Source of the DNA: FEN-1297 sp964498065
Lineage (GTDB): Bacteria > Bacteroidota > Ignavibacteria > Ignavibacteriales > Ignavibacteriaceae
Reading direction: 5' to 3'
Assembly (NCBI GenBank): GCA_964498065.1
Contig: CAZCFZ010000099.1
Span: 1 to 13,612 of the forward strand
DNA length: 13,612 nucleotides
The notes under the pieces were generated by a model. The model ran no database searches, was not told the DNA's origin, and worked only from the letters and a program-made list of their open reading frames with translations. Position numbers and translations under genes: made by a program. Of this stretch, positions 1-8,069 are shown piece after piece. Positions within the stretch are counted from its first letter, which is position 1. Every line of letters starts with the position of its first letter.

Positions 1-237
1 GGGGCGGATGTTGATCAGAATGGAAATGTAAGCAGCAGAACGCCAAGTTCAATCATTGTTCAGCTTGATTCAACAGAAATTATAAAATTTTCTAAAGCTC
101 ACTATGCTATAATAAAAGTAAGTGTCAGAACTAAGAGTGCTTATTTAAATCCTCCGCCGGTTGTTTATATCAGACCGACAGATAATCTTATACTTCATAT
201 AAATGGACAAATTAAATACAGAGTTGATTTGAATTAA
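1..237 (+). CDS. C-terminal part of a predicted lipoprotein (first copy of tandem cassette), cut by left edge
   Basis: The frame is open from base 1 to a TAA at 235-237 and encodes 78 residues; the start lies outside the window. The translation aligns without gaps to the C-terminus of the lipoprotein gene at 2212-3789: about 40 of 75 residues are identical by eye, including the shared stretches IVQLDS, NPPPVV, IRPTD and GQ-KYR. It is therefore the end of a paralogous gene, and its missing N-terminus should carry a lipoprotein signal. The gene downstream starts after 23 nt, exactly the gap seen in the second cassette, so the two are probably co-transcribed. No enzymatic motif is visible; the segment is beta-strand-like. 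Function is unknown, possibly an outer-membrane-attached partner of the barrel protein that follows. Confidence 0.85.
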   Translation, partial: GADVDQNGNVSSRTPSSIIVQLDSTEIIKFSKAHYAIIKVSVRTKSAYLNPPPVVYIRPTDNLILHINGQIKYRVDLN

Positions 238-247
238 ATGTAAAGAC

Positions 248-254
248 AAGGAAG
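248..254 (+). promoter_or_regulatory. Ribosome binding site that fixes a TTG start
   Basis: AAGGAAG lies 6 nt before the TTG at 261. It supports the TTG because the signal peptide begins right there and the next in-frame ATG falls inside the mature protein. Confidence 0.55.
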
Positions 255-260
255 AACAAT

Positions 261-1679
261 TTGAAAAAAATATTTTTACATTTTTCAGCTATTATATTAT
301 TTACAAGCATCACGTGGGCTCAGTATGGTTCCATTGGTTCATCGGATGCAAGAAGTATGAGCTTAGGCAATACGTATAATATGATATCAAGAGGTGTTTA
401 TTCAATAGGAATTAATCCTTCTAATCTTATAGTCTCGCCGGATAATAGTCTGGAATTTAACACGGTACTTCCCATTCCATTTCTTTCACTTGGGACGGGA
501 ACAAATTTTATTAACCTTAAAAATGTAAATTATTACTTTGGTAAAGTTAATGATCAGCCCAGGATTCTTACCGAAAATGATAAACAAAACCTTAACTCTC
601 TTTTTGCCAACGGCGGATTGGTTTTCATAAATACGTCACTTAATCTTTTATCAGTTACTTACAAAGCTGATAATAATATCGGCGCATTTGGTTTTGCTAT
701 GAAAGATGTTCTCGAAGGTGAATTTCATTTCCCTCACGAAGTTACAAATTTGCTGACAGACGGTAATCTGATTAATCATACTTACAATACAAACGATGCG
801 AAAGTAAATGCGTGGTGGATAAGAGAATATTCATTATCATATGCGAGACAACTTCCGGATTTAGGCTTAAAACCAATAGGTAAAATTAATGTCGGTATTT
901 CATTAAAACTTGTTAACGGATTTTTTTATTTAAAAAATGAAAGTATAAATTCATACCTGCAAACAACAAATGATTACCGGATAAATTTATATGCTAATAA
1001 TCAAATTCTAGGCGCCTTCTCAAATAACTTCGGATTTAAATACAGCAATGATACAACTGAAAGCCACGGGAATGGAACACCATTCCCAAGCCCGGCAGGG
1101 ACCGGATTTGGAATGGATATCGGATTTAATTCTACAATATTTAAAGTATGGAATGTTTCTTTAGCACTGACCGATATCGGCGGAATACATTGGAATGAAA
1201 ATACTACAATGATTACAGATACGGGCAGTTATACTATTAATGATATTTCTCAAAGCAACTTTTTAGATACCCTTAAAAATAAATTCAACGGTGAAAAAAT
1301 TAAGACAGGCAGTTTCAGCAGCGGTTTACCAACAGCGCTGAGGCTTGGTGTTTCTTACAATTTGGATATTAACCATAATAGCTGGCCCGGTCGCTTCCTT
1401 TTTGCCTTTGATTATAACCAGGGACTTAATAATGAGCCTGGTAATAGTTTAACTCCAAGGTTTTCTGTTGGTGCGGAATGGAAACCAATGGACTGGATTC
1501 CTTTTGTGAGAAGCGGATTTTCATTCGGCGGCTTACTAGGATTTCACTGGGGATTCGGATTGGGAATAGAGACTTCATTCTTGGAATTTAATATAGGAAC
1601 GCTGGATCTTCAATCTCTGCTTGCACCTAATTCGGGAAAGTACTTTTCTGTAGCAATTGACTCGCGCTGGATGTTTTAA
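261..1679 (+). CDS. Outer-membrane beta-barrel-like protein, DUF5723-like (copy 1)
   Basis: A 472-residue exported protein starting at TTG. Residues 1-20 form a signal peptide ending TWA before Gln21. The mature N-terminus carries a Gly/Ser-Asp-Ala-Arg-Ser-Met stretch followed by INPSNL (residues 51-56), which recalls the NPAGL-type motif of FadL/PorV-like outer-membrane barrels. The rest alternates short hydrophobic and polar strands with many Asn, Gly and aromatic residues, and the chain ends in Phe, as expected for a barrel inserted by the BAM complex. From memory it resembles the Bacteroidota family DUF5723, whose function is not established. It is closely similar along its length to the protein at 3813-5213, and it follows a lipoprotein gene by 23 nt. 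Role inferred: envelope protein, perhaps part of a lipoprotein-barrel complex. Confidence 0.8.
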   Translation: MKKIFLHFSAIILFTSITWAQYGSIGSSDARSMSLGNTYNMISRGVYSIGINPSNLIVSPDNSLEFNTVLPIPFLSLGTGTNFINLKNVNYYFGKVNDQPRILTENDKQNLNSLFANGGLVFINTSLNLLSVTYKADNNIGAFGFAMKDVLEGEFHFPHEVTNLLTDGNLINHTYNTNDAKVNAWWIREYSLSYARQLPDLGLKPIGKINVGISLKLVNGFFYLKNESINSYLQTTNDYRINLYANNQILGAFSNNFGFKYSNDTTESHGNGTPFPSPAGTGFGMDIGFNSTIFKVWNVSLALTDIGGIHWNENTTMITDTGSYTINDISQSNFLDTLKNKFNGEKIKTGSFSSGLPTALRLGVSYNLDINHNSWPGRFLFAFDYNQGLNNEPGNSLTPRFSVGAEWKPMDWIPFVRSGFSFGGLLGFHWGFGLGIETSFLEFNIGTLDLQSLLAPNSGKYFSVAIDSRWMF

Positions 1680-1680
1680 G

Positions 1681-2044
1681 ATAAAATATAATAAGCACCA
1701 GAGCGCGTATCTATATAAAATTTCAGTTATTGATTCTATAGATATAACAAAACCGCAATCCTTCCAGCTTGAGCAATATTACCCTAATCCGTTTTATCCG
1801 CGTACAACAATTACTTATTTGATACCCATCAAAGACGCGGTTGCGTACTGTTTAATTAGTCGTTTACCATATATTAAGATGAAAAGTTGCAGTACTTGCA
1901 TACACTTAACAGTCATCGGGAATATATCAAGTTTCATTCCCTAATGCATATCTATCAGGCAAACTTAAAAGCGGTGTTAATTTTTATACTTTAACTGCCG
2001 GTAATTTTTAAAGTACTAAAAAATGTTTTTTGGATAAAAAATAA
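1681..2044 (+). pseudogene. Relic of a T9SS C-terminal sorting domain (Por secretion tail)
   Basis: Two frames together rebuild the typical type A sorting domain of type IX secretion cargo. In frame 1 (1753-1827) one reads PQSFQLEQYYPNPF followed by RTTITYLIP, the domain's hallmark opening. In frame 2 (about 1850-2041) one reads VYHIL, KVAVL, QSSGIYQVSF, GVNFYTLTAGNF and STKK, matching the usual second half, with a final TAA at 2042-2044. Frame 2 contains stops at 1853 (TAA), 1880 (TGA), 1907 (TAA) and 2009 (TAA), and a frame change lies between 1828 and 1850. So many lesions argue for decay, not a sequencing slip. Bases 1681-1752 (YLYKISVIDSID) may be the end of the preceding domain. Nothing of the main body of the cargo remains; the barrel gene stops just upstream. 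Not expected to make a working protein. Confidence 0.85.
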
Positions 2045-2211
2045 GTCAAACCTAAGATAAAATTTTAACCTACATCATAAAAAAATTGTTTACTCATCCG
2101 GCTAAAGTGCGTTAAAATATCTTCGATAATGAACCATAAACCTCCGTAAGGAAACCTTATTTAATATAAGATTAGAAAAGATTTTTTAAGACAAATTGCC
2201 GGGTTTTATTT

Positions 2212-3789
2212 ATGAGAAGGATTTTCAAACAAATATTTTTTTCGATTTTTATTTTTACTATTCTGCTTAAGTTAGGCTGCGTAGATTTGCCAAAGGATCT
2301 TGTAGCTCCCAAATGGGATGTAAATTTAAATGTTCCGATTATCAATCATTCATACACTTTAAATAATTTAATTAAATCAAATAATTATATTTCAAGTGTC
2401 GGCACATCAAGCGGTGACAGCGTTTATTTACTGCAATCGGACACATACTCACAGGAAGTTAATGTTGCTAATTTTTTACAGCTTACTAAACCCACAACAT
2501 TAAGTAATTTATTACTGCCGGCAAATAATTCCGGTGAAGATACTGTTTATATTCCATTCCCCGAAAACGCCGAAATTGACAGCGCTTCTTTTTCTAACGG
2601 TAAATTTTCTCTCTATATAAATAATCCGACATCATATAGTGTTAACCTGGATATATTATGTCCTGGTGTTTTTAGTCCTAACGGCACACAATTACGAATC
2701 CTAAGAATTGCTCCTCCAAATCAGCAGGATTCCGTAATATGTGACCTTAAAGGATACAACTATAATATTCCCGCAAATCAAATAAATGCTAATAAAAATA
2801 ATTTACAGATAATTTTAAAAGCTACCTCAAATTCGAGTTCAGCATATGTAAATATAAATCTTAAGCTTTCCGAATTCAGTTTTAATTCCGTATCAGGACT
2901 GATTCCGTCAAAATCCCTGGGAGATAGTTCCGATTCTTTCAGTTTAAATTTAGGTGATGCTGAAAATTTCAGGGATAAAGTATTTTTACAAAATGCAGAT
3001 TTATACTTAAAGATTGATTACTTATCAGGTGTGTCCGATCCATTCGGCTTTGAAGTTAAGAATTTAAATATTATCGGAGAAAGAGAAGACGGGACAAAAA
3101 TTTTCTTAAAAGACAGCACCGGTAATTTAAACCTAGAATTTGTTATTAATAGTAAAACTTATCAAAAAGTCTTTACGCAAAAAAACAGTAATATTAATGA
3201 CTTCATTGCTTTTTTACCGAGCAAAGTTTTATTGAATGCCGAATATATAATGAATCCTAATTATAAAACCGGAAAAGCAACAGCTCAGGATTCGGTTAAA
3301 TTTAGTACTTACTTTTCAACTAAAAGTTATTTATCTCTAAAGACCTTAACAATTACCGATACAACGAATATTAATTCTATTTCCGCAGATGAAAGAAATG
3401 ATATACGAAATGCCAAATCAGTAAATCTTACTATTTCGTCAGAAAATGGCATTCCATTAACATCTTATCTGCGGGTAACAATGGCCGACAAAAATTATCA
3501 TCCTCTTTTCACTATAAAAAACAATACAGACGGCAGTGATTCCATATATTTTCCCGGGGCCCCGATAGATCAAAACGGAACGGCATATAAAACATCGTCT
3601 ACCGCTGCAATTGTCCAGTTGGATTCAGCCAACATAAATAATTTTGCGGACGCATATTATGCAATTTTTAATGTAAGTGTTAATACCAAGAATGCATTTC
3701 AAAATCCGCCGCCGGTTGTTGCTATCAGACCGACAGATAAAATTAAAATAATAGTAACCGGACAGGTAAAGTACAGGATTAATAATTAA
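2212..3789 (+). CDS. Large predicted lipoprotein of unknown function (copy 2)
   Basis: A 525-residue protein with a charged start (MRRIFK), a hydrophobic core and LKLGC, which gives a probable lipidated Cys23. The lipobox is imperfect, with Lys at -3, but Bacteroidota tolerate looser boxes. After the Cys comes a Pro/Trp-containing stretch (APKWDVNLNVPI). The rest is rich in Asn, Ser, Thr and Leu with alternating strands, which looks like several beta-sandwich domains; only one further Cys pair is present (around residues 150-180) and no catalytic motif is recognised. The C-terminal 75 residues match the partial gene at 1-237. The ATG at 2212 has no clear Shine-Dalgarno, which is common in this group. 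It is followed after 23 nt by the second barrel gene. Inferred role: membrane-anchored partner of that barrel; substrate unknown. Confidence 0.75.
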   Translation: MRRIFKQIFFSIFIFTILLKLGCVDLPKDLVAPKWDVNLNVPIINHSYTLNNLIKSNNYISSVGTSSGDSVYLLQSDTYSQEVNVANFLQLTKPTTLSNLLLPANNSGEDTVYIPFPENAEIDSASFSNGKFSLYINNPTSYSVNLDILCPGVFSPNGTQLRILRIAPPNQQDSVICDLKGYNYNIPANQINANKNNLQIILKATSNSSSAYVNINLKLSEFSFNSVSGLIPSKSLGDSSDSFSLNLGDAENFRDKVFLQNADLYLKIDYLSGVSDPFGFEVKNLNIIGEREDGTKIFLKDSTGNLNLEFVINSKTYQKVFTQKNSNINDFIAFLPSKVLLNAEYIMNPNYKTGKATAQDSVKFSTYFSTKSYLSLKTLTITDTTNINSISADERNDIRNAKSVNLTISSENGIPLTSYLRVTMADKNYHPLFTIKNNTDGSDSIYFPGAPIDQNGTAYKTSSTAAIVQLDSANINNFADAYYAIFNVSVNTKNAFQNPPPVVAIRPTDKIKIIVTGQVKYRINN

Positions 3790-3799
3790 TCTTTAGAAT

Positions 3800-3805
3800 A
3801 GGTGA
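3800..3805 (+). promoter_or_regulatory. Ribosome binding site that fixes a TTG start
   Basis: AGGTGA lies 7 nt before the TTG at 3813 and supports it as the start. The TTG opens a signal peptide, as in copy 1. Confidence 0.55.
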
Positions 3806-3812
3806 ATAAATT

Positions 3813-5213
3813 TTGAAAAAAATATTTTTAACGGCGGTATTAGTAATTCAAATTTGCGGGATTTCCCTGGCGCAGATGGGATCGATAGGATCTGCCGATG
3901 CAAGAAGCATGGCAATGGGCAAGACTTATAATGCTATATCAACTAATGTATTCTCAATCGGGATAAATCCGTCTAATCTTGCAATTGCTTCTGATAATTC
4001 TTTATCGTTTAATACCATTCTACCCATACCTTATCTATCTTTAGGGGCCGGAACAAATTTTTTGGATCTTCAAAACTTAAATTACTATTCCGGAAGAGAT
4101 TTAAGCGATAATGACAAACAAAATTTAAATTCGCTTTTTAAAAACGGCGGATTGGTTTGCACGAACGCCTCCATCAATCTTTTTTCTATTTCTTATAACG
4201 TAAATAAAAATATCGGAGCTTTTGCAGTTTCAATGAAAGATATTGTAGAAGGTGAATTCAAATTTCCTCATGGAATTACCGATTTATTATTTAACGGTAA
4301 TCAAGTAAATCAAGAATATAATATTAATGATGCTTCGGTTAAATCCTCGTGGTTAAGGGAATATTCGATATCCTATGCAAGAGAAATTCTAAATTGGGAT
4401 TTAAAAGGGCAAGATAAATTATATGCAGGCGTTTCTTTAAAACTTGTTAACGGTTTTTATTATGTGAGAAACCGTAAAATTAATTCTTACATACAAACAG
4501 GTAATTATGACCAGATAAATTTATATGCAAACAACAATATTATCGGTGCTTGTTCCAATGATCTGGTACAAAAAAACAGTTCAGACAGCGTAAATCGATC
4601 GGTAAACGCAGGTCCGTTCCCGAGTCCAGCCGGTACCGGGTACGGAGTAGATCTGGGAGTTAATACTTCATTAAATAAAGTCTGGAATATTTCACTAGCA
4701 GTAACCGACATAGGCAAAGTAAACTGGAAAGAAAATACGGTATTCATTAATTATACCGGTCAATATGCCGTTACCGATCTTTCACAGTCGAACCTGCAGG
4801 ATTCTTTATCAAATAAATTTAAGGAAACTAAAGATAGTACCGGAAGTTTTTCAACCGGCTTACCTACGGCTGTAAGAGTAGGTGCTTCATATTTCCTAAA
4901 CCTAAATAGAAATAAATTTCCAGGTACATTTCTTTTTGCATTTGATTACAACCAGGGATTAAACGATGAGCCCGGGAATAGTTTAAATCCCAGATTTTCA
5001 TTCGGTACCGAATGGAAACCGATGGATTGGATTCCGTATGTAAGAACCGGCTTTTCTTTCGGCGGACTTCTTGGTTTTCATTGGGGATTCGGATTAGGAA
5101 TTGATACAGGCTTACTGGAATTTAACATAGGAACTCTGGATCTTCAATCTCTTGTAGCACCGCAGAAAGGAAAATACTTTTCAATTGCCTTTGATTCGGT
5201 TTGGAAATTTTAA
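3813..5213 (+). CDS. Outer-membrane beta-barrel-like protein, DUF5723-like (copy 2)
   Basis: A 466-residue paralogue of the protein at 261-1679. It starts at TTG with a signal peptide ending SLA before Gln21 and has the same N-terminal Asp-Ala-Arg-Ser-Met stretch and INPSNL motif. The C-terminal block is very well conserved between the copies (EWKPMDWIP, FSFGGLLGFHWGFGLGI, NIGTLDLQSL), and the chain ends in Phe, a barrel-insertion signal. The differences are concentrated in the middle: a deletion near residue 96, and changed segments around residues 245-275 that could be surface loops. It is the last gene of the cassette. Its TAA at 5211-5213 is one base away from the stop of the oppositely oriented lptG-like gene. 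Family function is not established; a role in an envelope complex with the lipoprotein is inference. Confidence 0.8.
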   Translation: MKKIFLTAVLVIQICGISLAQMGSIGSADARSMAMGKTYNAISTNVFSIGINPSNLAIASDNSLSFNTILPIPYLSLGAGTNFLDLQNLNYYSGRDLSDNDKQNLNSLFKNGGLVCTNASINLFSISYNVNKNIGAFAVSMKDIVEGEFKFPHGITDLLFNGNQVNQEYNINDASVKSSWLREYSISYAREILNWDLKGQDKLYAGVSLKLVNGFYYVRNRKINSYIQTGNYDQINLYANNNIIGACSNDLVQKNSSDSVNRSVNAGPFPSPAGTGYGVDLGVNTSLNKVWNISLAVTDIGKVNWKENTVFINYTGQYAVTDLSQSNLQDSLSNKFKETKDSTGSFSTGLPTAVRVGASYFLNLNRNKFPGTFLFAFDYNQGLNDEPGNSLNPRFSFGTEWKPMDWIPYVRTGFSFGGLLGFHWGFGLGIDTGLLEFNIGTLDLQSLVAPQKGKYFSIAFDSVWKF

Positions 5214-5214
5214 T

Positions 5215-6297
5215 TTACTGTTTTATCCTGGGAATATTTATTAAAGCGGCTGCCAAGAAAATTAAATTTGCAAACCATGCAGTCAGCAAAGGACTTAAAG
5301 CCCCGTTCTTTCCGAAGGCAAGACTTATTTGCATAAATACCAGGTAAATAAAAGTTACAAGGATATTAACTCCTACTTGAACAGCCAGTCCGCCTCTTCT
5401 TTTATTTGCAGAAATGGGCAGCCCGAAAAGTACTACTATTATGCTTGCCATAGGCAATGAAAATCTTGAATAATATTCTATTAACGTACTCGTTGGATCA
5501 TTGCCGGCAAGCTTTTGTGATTCCACTAATTTTTTTAATTCCGTTAAGTTCATTTCATCAGGTTTTTCCTGTTTTGATGCCAAATCGCTCGGAGTAAAAT
5601 GTAAGTAATTTATTTTAAGAGTTTTAAAATACTTAACTGTCTGTTTATTTTTTTCAAAAAATCTTTCTGTTCCGTTCCTGGCAATCCAATCATGACTAAG
5701 AGTATCATATACCATATTTGAAGCATCGATTCTTGAAGTCATTTTAATTAGATCATTCTTATCGAATTGTTCTATACTTACTCTTATTGCTTCATTTCTA
5801 TTATTATCAAAAAACGAAATACTGACTATTCTTGTTTTGGTATCCTGGAAAATTAAGTTGCTCCCGAAGTAACTAGAACCTTTATTCAGATATTCCCTTT
5901 CGATATTTTCTTTGGTCTTATTTGCCATAGGAACAACATATCCTGCAAAATAAATTGAAATAATGCTGATAAAAAAAGTAGTAATAATAAACGGCAGCAT
6001 AAATCTATATAAACTTACTCCGCTGGCTTTTATCGCTGTAAGTTCACTTAAGTTTGATGCTTTGCCTGCTGTAAATAAAGCCGCAAATAAAACCGCAACG
6101 GGAGTCATCAGCTTTATTATATCCGGGCTGAAAACAGTATAGTAGTGAAGAATAATCAGGAAGGGTACATCTTGGTCGAGAAATCCGCCTATATTCTCTA
6201 CCATATTAATAATGACAAAAATTAGCGTAAAGGCAACCAGACTAAATAAAATAGTTTGTAAAAATTGTTTTATGAGGTATTTGTCGAGAATTTTCAT
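5215..6297 (-). CDS. lptG: LptF/LptG family permease, LPS export (LptG-like)
   Basis: A 360-residue inner-membrane protein of the YjgP/YjgQ family. Three transmembrane segments lie near the N-terminus (about 13-32, 62-76, 102-122) and three near the C-terminus (about 280-296, 303-324, 336-355). Between them is a periplasmic domain, expected to be the beta-jellyroll that passes LPS to LptC/LptA. The family motif E85-LTAIKASGVS (cytoplasmic loop contacting the LptB ATPase) and the RFSLPMAS segment before the fourth helix are present. Length is normal for LptG. It starts at the base directly after the stop of the LptF-like gene, so translation is probably coupled. No LptB, LptC or LptA gene is in the window. 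Which of the two paralogues is LptF and which LptG is assigned by order and length only. Confidence 0.9.
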   Translation of the reverse strand: MKILDKYLIKQFLQTILFSLVAFTLIFVIINMVENIGGFLDQDVPFLIILHYYTVFSPDIIKLMTPVAVLFAALFTAGKASNLSELTAIKASGVSLYRFMLPFIITTFFISIISIYFAGYVVPMANKTKENIEREYLNKGSSYFGSNLIFQDTKTRIVSISFFDNNRNEAIRVSIEQFDKNDLIKMTSRIDASNMVYDTLSHDWIARNGTERFFEKNKQTVKYFKTLKINYLHFTPSDLASKQEKPDEMNLTELKKLVESQKLAGNDPTSTLIEYYSRFSLPMASIIVVLFGLPISANKRRGGLAVQVGVNILVTFIYLVFMQISLAFGKNGALSPLLTAWFANLIFLAAALINIPRIKQ

Positions 6298-7674
6298 TTA
6301 TTCTTCATTGGTTTCCTGGCTGAAGTTTCGCCATTGCTTTGGCAGCAGTTTTTTCAGAAAGTTGAAGTTAAGCAAGACAGTTTCCTGAACTGTTTTAGTA
6401 GTAAGTAAAATTCCTGCAATAACTAATATTATATTAGCCGACCACATTCCCCAGAAAGGAGTAATAACATTTCTATCGGCTAATTTTTCTCCTGCTATAA
6501 GAAACGCCCAATAAATAACAAAGAAAAATAAACTTATGCTTGCAGCTACACCAAAGCCTCCTTTCCTAACCATAACCCCCAGCGGTGCCCCTATTAATAT
6601 AAATACTATACATGCAACCGGTATCGCATATTTTTTATGTACTTCAACCATATATGAGTTTATTTCATCCTGAATTGATTCTTCCATTCTATAGTTGGAC
6701 ATAATTATATTCTTTGCAGTGTTAATTTTGTCTAATGCCTGTGCATAATTGTAACTCGAACTTTTTGATTTTAATGACGGTATATTTCCAAAAGGATTCT
6801 CATTATCCGAGAGAAGATATTTTTTAGTTTCCTTGTCTAAATTTGTTAAGGAAGAACTCTTAATTTTATCAAGGCTGTCTACAATAGCAATCATAGCCTG
6901 GGTGCTCAATTCACGGTCTCCTCTCTGCCCTCCGGGTGCCGACTGCTGGAAAGTAAACTGGTCCGCATTAATTATAATACGGTGTTTTTTAAATAACATC
7001 TTTCTATATAAATCTGATTGTGAATTACTGGATTCATGAATTTCACCGTTCCATAAATCCATAATCAATTTATTCTGGTTCTTAGAAAAATATATTTTCC
7101 CTTTCTTTGCAGTTACGATATCAATTTTAGACGGATCGGTATAATTATAAATAACAACATTTTCCAATTCATTTGTCTTTTTGTTAATAGCCCTTACTAG
7201 TATTGCATAATTTGAAACTTCCTGAGAAAACACACCCGGTTCCAGAGACAGGGTAGGCTTTTGTCTTGAAATATCTTCCATTAAAAGTTTTGCAGAATGA
7301 TTCGCATCGGGAAGAACATCATTATTAAATAAAAAAAGAAGATATCCGACTACAATACTTGCTAGGAAAGGAGCCAGCATCATTTTGTATAGGCTAACAC
7401 CGGATGATTTCATAATTGTAACCTCATTATTCTGCGACATATTGCCGAAAGCCATGAGAGTTGCTACAAGGGTTGCCATAGGAACAACCAGCACGACCAT
7501 CCATGCTAAATTAAAAGCAATAAGTTTAAAGATTACCCACGCATCAAGTCCTTTCCCTACCAGCCTATCGGCGAACTTCATTAAAAACTGAAGCAAAAAA
7601 ATGCACATTAAGGTTATAATTGAAAAGATAAATGGTACTATGTGACTTTTAAGTATATATCTTGATAAAATCAT
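6298..7674 (-). CDS. lptF: LptF/LptG family permease, LPS export (LptF-like)
   Basis: A 458-residue YjgP/YjgQ-family membrane protein and first gene of the lptFG pair. Helices lie at about 12-34, 52-77, 100-117 and, after the periplasmic part, at 350-368, 375-396 and 405-425. The conserved cytoplasmic loop reads EVTIMKSSGVS (84-94), and the GAPLG turn after helix 4 is typical. It is about 100 residues longer than enteric LptF. The extra length is mostly a polar segment, about residues 245-345, before the C-terminal helices, plus a charged C-terminal tail (LLPKQWRNFSQETNEE). Longer versions are common in Bacteroidota. The ATG at 7674 has no clear Shine-Dalgarno. Its promoter should lie in the 395-nt divergent region. 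It should act with LptB, which is not in the window, to drive LPS out of the inner membrane. Confidence 0.9.
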   Translation of the reverse strand: MILSRYILKSHIVPFIFSIITLMCIFLLQFLMKFADRLVGKGLDAWVIFKLIAFNLAWMVVLVVPMATLVATLMAFGNMSQNNEVTIMKSSGVSLYKMMLAPFLASIVVGYLLFLFNNDVLPDANHSAKLLMEDISRQKPTLSLEPGVFSQEVSNYAILVRAINKKTNELENVVIYNYTDPSKIDIVTAKKGKIYFSKNQNKLIMDLWNGEIHESSNSQSDLYRKMLFKKHRIIINADQFTFQQSAPGGQRGDRELSTQAMIAIVDSLDKIKSSSLTNLDKETKKYLLSDNENPFGNIPSLKSKSSSYNYAQALDKINTAKNIIMSNYRMEESIQDEINSYMVEVHKKYAIPVACIVFILIGAPLGVMVRKGGFGVAASISLFFFVIYWAFLIAGEKLADRNVITPFWGMWSANIILVIAGILLTTKTVQETVLLNFNFLKKLLPKQWRNFSQETNEE

Positions 7675-8069
7675 AAAGTTAATATATAAAAGGGGCTAAA
7701 GTATAACAAGCATAACTCTTTAAGGAATAAAAAAGAAATTAAATATTTTTAAAAATGATAAATTCTTTTGGCGAATTTGCCACTTAGATTATTTTTTATT
7801 ATCGATTAGAGTGATATGCCTAATATTTATTATCAAATAAAATTGTTATATAATAAATTAAAATTTAGCTGGAATAAATATGTTATATTATGCATCATTT
7901 TGTTATGTTTATGAAGCAGTTTTAATGTTTTTCTAAGAACATTTTGCACCCAATTGAAAGTAATGGTTCCTTCTAATGATAAGTAAAGTTTTCTTGGTAA
8001 TAAATCAAACCTTAATTAAAGAATTTATTTACAGTATTTTCTGTGCTAAATTAATAAAGGAGATATCTC
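7675..8069. other. AT-rich divergent intergenic region, no gene seen
   Basis: 395 nt between the divergent lptF-like and M20 peptidase genes. I find no plausible coding frame, tRNA or strong hairpin. No full TANNTTTG element with a TTG partner is visible in either direction, although promoters for both flanking genes should be here. The only clear signal is the ribosome site at 8057-8063. The length is unusual next to the tight spacing elsewhere, so a small RNA or a decayed gene cannot be excluded. Confidence 0.6.
8057..8063 (+). promoter_or_regulatory. Strong ribosome binding site that fixes a TTG start
   Basis: AAGGAGA lies 6 nt before the TTG at 8070. The next in-frame Met is residue 54, which would cut off the N-terminal helix of the M20 fold, so TTG is the start. 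Confidence 0.7.

Larger units (their letters stand above)
1..5213 (+). repeat. Tandem duplication of a lipoprotein/barrel gene pair
   Basis: The end of a lipoprotein gene (1-237) plus a barrel gene (261-1679) is repeated as 2212-3789 plus 3813-5213. Both copies have the same order, the same 23-nt gap and the same TTG start on the barrel gene. The offset between the two barrel starts is 3552 nt. The copies have diverged, to roughly half identical residues in the lipoprotein end, so the duplication is old. DNA is still nearly identical over short stretches, for example around 148-185 and 3703-3740. The 532-nt region between the copies holds the T9SS relic. Confidence 0.85.

Noticed and set aside
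1657..1944. Open frame of 95 codons that could be called a small gene
   Set aside because: It begins inside the barrel gene in another frame and contains only the first half of a decayed T9SS sorting domain; treated as part of the pseudogene.
2045..2211. Possible promoter for the second cassette (TTGTTT near 2087 and TATCTTCG near 2118)
   Set aside because: The spacing is about 29 nt and the -7 element has a mismatch; not good enough to call.
3552..3563. GC-rich palindrome CCCGGGGCCCC in an AT-rich gene
   Set aside because: It simply encodes the Phe-Pro-Gly-Ala-Pro stretch of the lipoprotein; no related site elsewhere.
4505..4747. Minus-strand open frame inside the second barrel gene
   Set aside because: Antisense shadow of a well-supported gene, with no signal of its own. 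The same applies to the short frames opposite lptF, the peptidase, the 9631 lipoprotein and the ygfZ-like gene.
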